Source: Gammaproteobacteria bacterium (GTDB taxonomy: Bacteria > Pseudomonadota > Gammaproteobacteria > Pseudomonadales > Pseudohongiellaceae). Taken from it: a stretch of 10,137 nucleotides of DNA. The notes beneath the pieces were generated by a model that saw nothing but the letters and a program-made list of their open reading frames with translations, was not told the DNA's origin and ran no database searches. The DNA lies in the NCBI GenBank assembly GCA_003556835.1, contig PWQG01000285.1, forward strand, positions 1 through 10,137, written 5' to 3'. Made by a program: the position numbers and the translations under genes. Shown here piece after piece: positions 7,623 to 10,137 of this stretch (positions within the stretch are counted from its first letter, which is position 1; every line of letters starts with the position of its first letter).

Positions 7623-8636
7623 TCAATCCATGTAATCAGGGAAATGGAAAGCCTCGGGATAGCCGAACAGGGCGACGCTGCCGCCGGTGTGCAGGAAGAC
7701 AACGTTTTCGCCTTCCTTGAAATGCCCCTTGCGGATCAGGTCGATCAAGCCGGCCATGCCCTTTCCGGAATAGACCGGGTCGAGCAGGATGCCTTCGTGA
7801 CGCGCCAGCAGGGTAACGGCCTCCACCATGCTTTCGGTGGGAATCCCATAGCCTTCACCGACATAGTCACAGTTGGCCACGACGTCTTCCCTGGCGACCA
7901 CGCCGGACAGCCCCAGCTTGGTCTCGGTCTTCTGAGCGAGCGCGAACACATTGGCTTCCTGCTTTTCTCGGGGCGCACGCACGCCGATGCCAAGCAGCGG
8001 AATGCCCGCATTGCACGCAGCAAGCCCGACGACCAGCCCCGCCTGGGTGCCTGCGCTGCCGGTGGCATGCACAAGGTGATCGACCTGAAGCCCCATGTCG
8101 TTTGCCTGTGCCAGCAGCTCGAGCGCGGCATTGACGTAACCCAGGGCACCGACCTCGTTGGAGCCACCACCAGGGATGATGTAAGGCTTCTTGCCGTCTT
8201 CCTTGAGCTGAGCGGCAAGAACCTCCATCTCGGCCGCCATGTCAGCACCGCCTGGACGCTTGCTGACCGTTGCGCCATGCAGCTGATCGAGAAATACGTT
8301 GCCGTTGTAGTTGTAGGCAGGATCGTCACTGCCGGTACGGTCCTCGAGGAGGATGTGGCACTCGAGCCCCAGCTTGCAGGCCGCGGCAACGGTCTGCCGC
8401 GCATGGTTCGACTGTGTCGCCCCCTGGGTAACGACCGTGTCGGCCCCTTTCTCCAGCGCATCGGCCATCAGAAATTCCAGCTTGCGGGTCTTGTTGCCGC
8501 CAGTGGAAAGGCCAGTGCAGTCATCGCGCTTGATCCAGAGACGCGGCCCACCCAGCAGGCGGCTCAGGTTATCCATCGGCTCGAGCGGTGTCGGAAGGTG
8601 TCCAAGGCGGATGCGAGGAAAACGGGAAAGATGCAT
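7623..8636 (-). CDS. cuyA: L-cysteate sulfo-lyase / D-cysteine desulfhydrase family PLP enzyme
   Basis: A 337-residue fold-type-II PLP enzyme of the ACC deaminase / D-cysteine desulfhydrase family, starting MHLSRFPRIRLG. Visible landmarks are GGNKTRKLEF (Lys49 as the likely Schiff-base lysine), QSNHARQT (Ser77 and nearby residues; the nucleophile region in ACC deaminase), GSAGTQAG (193-200) for the PLP phosphate, and HTGG (316-319). L-cysteate sulfo-lyase (CuyA, EC 4.4.1.25) splits L-cysteate into pyruvate, ammonium and sulfite. The preference for CuyA over D-cysteine desulfhydrase rests on overall resemblance and on the YeiH-type exporter, TRAP transporter and HpsN-like gene in the same operon. 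The ATG at 8636-8634 has TGGAGG five bases upstream; an ATG at 8666 would add ten residues and has a weaker site. It is the first gene of the operon, divergent from lysR. D-cysteine desulfhydrase activity remains possible. Confidence 0.82.
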   Translation of the reverse strand: MHLSRFPRIRLGHLPTPLEPMDNLSRLLGGPRLWIKRDDCTGLSTGGNKTRKLEFLMADALEKGADTVVTQGATQSNHARQTVAAACKLGLECHILLEDRTGSDDPAYNYNGNVFLDQLHGATVSKRPGGADMAAEMEVLAAQLKEDGKKPYIIPGGGSNEVGALGYVNAALELLAQANDMGLQVDHLVHATGSAGTQAGLVVGLAACNAGIPLLGIGVRAPREKQEANVFALAQKTETKLGLSGVVAREDVVANCDYVGEGYGIPTESMVEAVTLLARHEGILLDPVYSGKGMAGLIDLIRKGHFKEGENVVFLHTGGSVALFGYPEAFHFPDYMD

Positions 8637-8641
8637 GCGGG

Positions 8642-8647
8642 CCTCCA
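8642..8647 (-). promoter_or_regulatory. ribosome binding site of cuyA
   Basis: TGGAGG on the minus strand, five bases before the ATG at 8636. It supports this start over the in-frame ATG at 8666 (ten codons earlier). Confidence 0.6.
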
Positions 8648-8700
8648 GGCGATTAGTTTTTTGCATGAGCGTGCTCTCTATGATTCGGCAGGCATGGGAT

Positions 8701-8715
8701 GTCGGGGTAACCGAC
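8701..8715. promoter_or_regulatory. candidate LysR-type operator (T-N11-A in a dyad)
   Basis: GTCGGGGTAACCGAC is a perfect inverted repeat (GTCGG-N5-CCGAC). Its T at 8702 and A at 8714 enclose exactly 11 bases, which is the LysR-type box T-N11-A. It lies 64 bases upstream of the cuyA ATG and 141 bases upstream of the lysR ATG, where a LysR regulator of a divergent operon normally binds. Confidence 0.45.
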
Positions 8716-8806
8716 CACCTCCCAATGCCGCTGGTCTGCTCCAAAAACATAACGCCTGGCACTGAGCCCCGACTAATGCCAAGATACTGTCATGTGATTA
8801 AATTTT

Positions 8807-8816
8807 TGCATATGCA
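8807..8816. promoter_or_regulatory. 10-bp palindrome near the lysR start
   Basis: TGCATATGCA is a perfect palindrome within the AT-rich part of the divergent region, 40 bases before the lysR ATG. It could be part of a second operator or of the promoter. A ten-base palindrome in AT-rich DNA can also arise by chance. Confidence 0.25.
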
Positions 8817-8856
8817 GTGCTTTTTACAGAAAAACAATCATTGGAAGGTTTTTTTA

Positions 8857-9762
8857 ATGAAAATTGAGTGGATTGAAGACTTTCTTGCTTTGATTGAGGC
8901 AGGCACCTTTTCTCAAGCTGCACAACGGCGTCACGTCACTCAGCCTGCATTCTCACGCCGTATCAGACAGCTGGAAGACTGGCTGGGTGTGGAATTGATC
9001 GACCGTCACTCGCCACGCCTGACACTCCTGCCTCATGCAAAAGCCTATGAGCCATCGCTTCGAGACTGGCTGGCGCATCTGTATGCCCTGAGAGGTCGCA
9101 TACGTGCAGATGCCGCGCACGGACCTCGCGGAATACTCACCACCCAGCACACCCTGACGGTCAGCTACCTGCCTCGACTGCTGCGATACTTTCGCCAGCA
9201 TGCCCCACACGCCAGGTTACAGGTGAGATCATCGGATCGAAGCGACTGCATTAGAGACTTCCAGCGGGGGGACGCAGATCTTCTGCTCTGCAGCGAACTC
9301 GACGGCACACCCATGCTGGTAGAGCGCGCTGAGATACAGCGGATACAGCTGGGGTCTGAGCAACTCGTCCCCGTCTGCGCAGCAGATCGCTTTGGCAAGC
9401 CGGTATTCGACCTCGACAGCCATGACCCGCTACCCGTCATCGGGTATGAGCCCACCAGCTTCCTGGGGAGCGTGCTGTCCTCGCCTTACTGGCTGGACCT
9501 GCAGCGTCATTACGATATCGAGCTGGTGTGTGAGACAGCCTTCACGATCGGCATACGTGAGCTAACGCTCGCCGGCCTTGGCATCGGCTGGCTGCCCCAT
9601 GGCCTGATCGAGCCGCACCTTGAAACAGGCAAGCTGGTATCGCTTGCCGAGCGATTCGGAGGGCCGATGTTGGTGGTAGCCTGCTATCGCCAACCTGACG
9701 TAGGGGCGGCGTCAGTGAACACGCTGTGGGAGTTGTTACATGACCGGCCGCCGATGGTATGA
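8857..9762 (+). CDS. LysR-type transcriptional regulator
   Basis: A 301-residue regulator. The N-terminal winged helix-turn-helix is clear: FLALIEAGTFSQAAQRRHVTQPAFSRRI spans about residues 8-35, followed by QLEDWLGVELIDR. The rest matches a LysR effector-binding domain of normal size (about 90-295), although the RSSDRSDCIRDFQRGDADLLLC segment shows only moderate resemblance to well-known subgroups. The ATG at 8857 has GGAAGG eight bases upstream; the frame is open further upstream, but only in cuyA antisense sequence. It is divergent from the operon it probably controls, with a T-N11-A element between them. A pathway substrate or intermediate (for example a sulfonate) is the expected co-inducer, by analogy. 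It ends facing the DUF427 gene. Confidence 0.93.
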   Translation: MKIEWIEDFLALIEAGTFSQAAQRRHVTQPAFSRRIRQLEDWLGVELIDRHSPRLTLLPHAKAYEPSLRDWLAHLYALRGRIRADAAHGPRGILTTQHTLTVSYLPRLLRYFRQHAPHARLQVRSSDRSDCIRDFQRGDADLLLCSELDGTPMLVERAEIQRIQLGSEQLVPVCAADRFGKPVFDLDSHDPLPVIGYEPTSFLGSVLSSPYWLDLQRHYDIELVCETAFTIGIRELTLAGLGIGWLPHGLIEPHLETGKLVSLAERFGGPMLVVACYRQPDVGAASVNTLWELLHDRPPMV

Positions 9763-9838
9763 CCGGTACCGGGGGCACAAGGTGCGGGTCGGGCCCCCGC
9801 AGTGATCCGAGTGGGTAAGTGCACTGGATCAACGGCCG
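9763..9838. other. spacer between convergent lysR and DUF427, with inverted repeats
   Basis: This 76-bp non-coding stretch lies between two convergent 3' ends. It opens with the perfect palindrome CCGGTACCGG (9763-9772) right after the lysR stop. It then has GCGGG / CCCGC (9784-9788 with 9796-9800) and TGATCC / GGATCA (9803-9808 with 9826-9831). None is followed by a T run in either direction, so a bidirectional terminator is possible but not shown. If the 10-kb unit arose by duplication or excision, this is the most natural place for the novel join, because it borders both ends of the gene set. Confidence 0.4.
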
Positions 9839-10137
9839 TCATCGGGCGGTATCACCATAAAACACCACCCTCCCCTCGATTGCCTCCATCCCTGCCATCG
9901 GCCGCTCGTAGCTCCACGCCACATCCTTTTGCTCGCCAAACGAGAAGTAGGTCGCATCGCCCTTGAAGGGGCAGTGGGTCAGGGTGTCGGAGGGGGTCAG
10001 CAGGTCCATGCGCACGTCGTCGCGGGGGAGGTACTGCCGCGGCGGGTAGCCGCGTTCGCGCAGTTCGATGGCGCGGGTGGTGTCGGCAAGCTCGGTGCCG
10101 TCGATGACAACCCGCACCCGGCGGGCGTGCGGGTGCA
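9839..10137 (-). CDS. DUF427 family protein, 3' part (runs in from the right edge)
   Basis: The body and C-terminus of a DUF427 (PF04248) protein. Recognisable family stretches are RERGYPPRQYLPRDDV, HCPFKGDATYFSF, DVAWSYERP and EGRVVFYGD; the stop is at 9841-9839. The 5' end lies beyond the window, and the frame is open to base 10137. Taken alone, a GTG at 10117 would give 92 residues, but the left edge of the window (155-1) supplies the missing upstream codons in the same frame. DUF427 proteins are small and presumed cytosolic, with no established activity. The gene is clearly GC-rich compared with the TRAP genes. Confidence 0.88.
   Translation of the reverse strand, partial: HPHARRVRVVIDGTELADTTRAIELRERGYPPRQYLPRDDVRMDLLTPSDTLTHCPFKGDATYFSFGEQKDVAWSYERPMAGMEAIEGRVVFYGDTAR
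10017..10137. repeat. right copy of 121-bp exact terminal direct repeat
   Basis: Identical to bases 1-121 in direct orientation and ending exactly at the last base of the window. It implies a unit length of 10,016 bp if the ends are joined. Confidence 0.95.

Larger units (their letters stand above)
8637..8856. promoter_or_regulatory. divergent control region between lysR and the operon
   Basis: These 220 non-coding bases separate the first operon gene (minus) from the regulator (plus), so both promoters should be here. The half next to cuyA is GC-rich and contains a symmetric T-N11-A element at 8701-8715. The half next to lysR (about 8785-8856) is strikingly AT-rich, with the palindrome TGCATATGCA at 8807-8816. 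I found no pair of -35/-10 hexamers good enough to place either start point. Confidence 0.7.

Noticed and set aside
7317..8765. Long open frame on the plus strand (482 codons) opposite cuyA and the dehydrogenase gene
   Set aside because: It is antisense to two well-recognised enzymes with good ribosome sites, and its translation shows no family motif. GC-rich coding DNA often leaves the opposite strand open.
9763..9800. Rho-independent terminator after lysR
   Set aside because: GC-rich inverted repeats exist, but no T run follows on either strand, so I list the region only as a spacer with inverted repeats.
1..10137. A plasmid, phage or integrative element
   Set aside because: I see no replication, partition, mobilisation, capsid, integrase or transposase gene on either strand, and no tRNA that could serve as an attachment site. 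Circularity alone does not make it a plasmid.
1..10137. CRISPR array, tRNA, rRNA or riboswitch
   Set aside because: No regularly spaced repeats, cloverleaf-like segments or known RNA motifs were noticed. Nearly all the sequence is covered by confident protein genes.

Overview
The window reads as one catabolic operon plus its divergent regulator, from a proteobacterium. A halophilic gammaproteobacterium of the Halomonas type is my best guess, from the general look of the proteins; no marker gene proves it. All structural genes lie on the minus strand and are read right to left. Only the LysR-type regulator at the right is on the plus strand.

Layout in the direction of transcription. A 220-base divergent control region (8637-8856) separates lysR (+) from the operon. 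The operon then runs: a PLP-dependent lyase of the D-cysteine desulfhydrase / L-cysteate sulfo-lyase family (cuyA, 8636-7623); a histidinol-dehydrogenase-family enzyme of the HpsN kind (7546-6230); a DegT/DnrJ-type aminotransferase (6219-5029); a complete TRAP transporter (dctP 4984-4001, dctQ 3936-3385, dctM 3380-2100); an Asp/Glu-racemase-family protein (2080-1346); a YeiH/UPF0324 membrane protein, the family that includes the proposed sulfite exporter CuyZ (1207-152); and the beginning of a DUF427 gene (155-1), whose remainder is at the other end of the window (10137-9839).

The first 121 bases are identical to the last 121 bases. The window is therefore best read as a circular or tandemly repeated unit of 10,016 bp, cut at an arbitrary point inside the DUF427 gene. 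Joining the ends restores one DUF427 frame of 110 codons plus stop, starting at a TTG that overlaps the yeiH stop codon. The unit carries no recognisable replication, mobilisation, integrase or transposase gene.

How the genes may work together (inference): the TRAP system imports a small organosulfonate; the dehydrogenase oxidises a primary alcohol to a carboxylate; CuyA splits L-cysteate into pyruvate, ammonium and sulfite; the YeiH-type protein exports sulfite. The set has no obvious sulfolactate dehydrogenase. A direct route from cysteinolic acid (2-amino-3-hydroxypropanesulfonate, a structural analogue of histidinol) to cysteate therefore fits the gene content better than the known dihydroxypropanesulfonate route. 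The racemase-family protein could adjust cysteate stereochemistry, since cysteate is an aspartate analogue. The aminotransferase is the least explained member.
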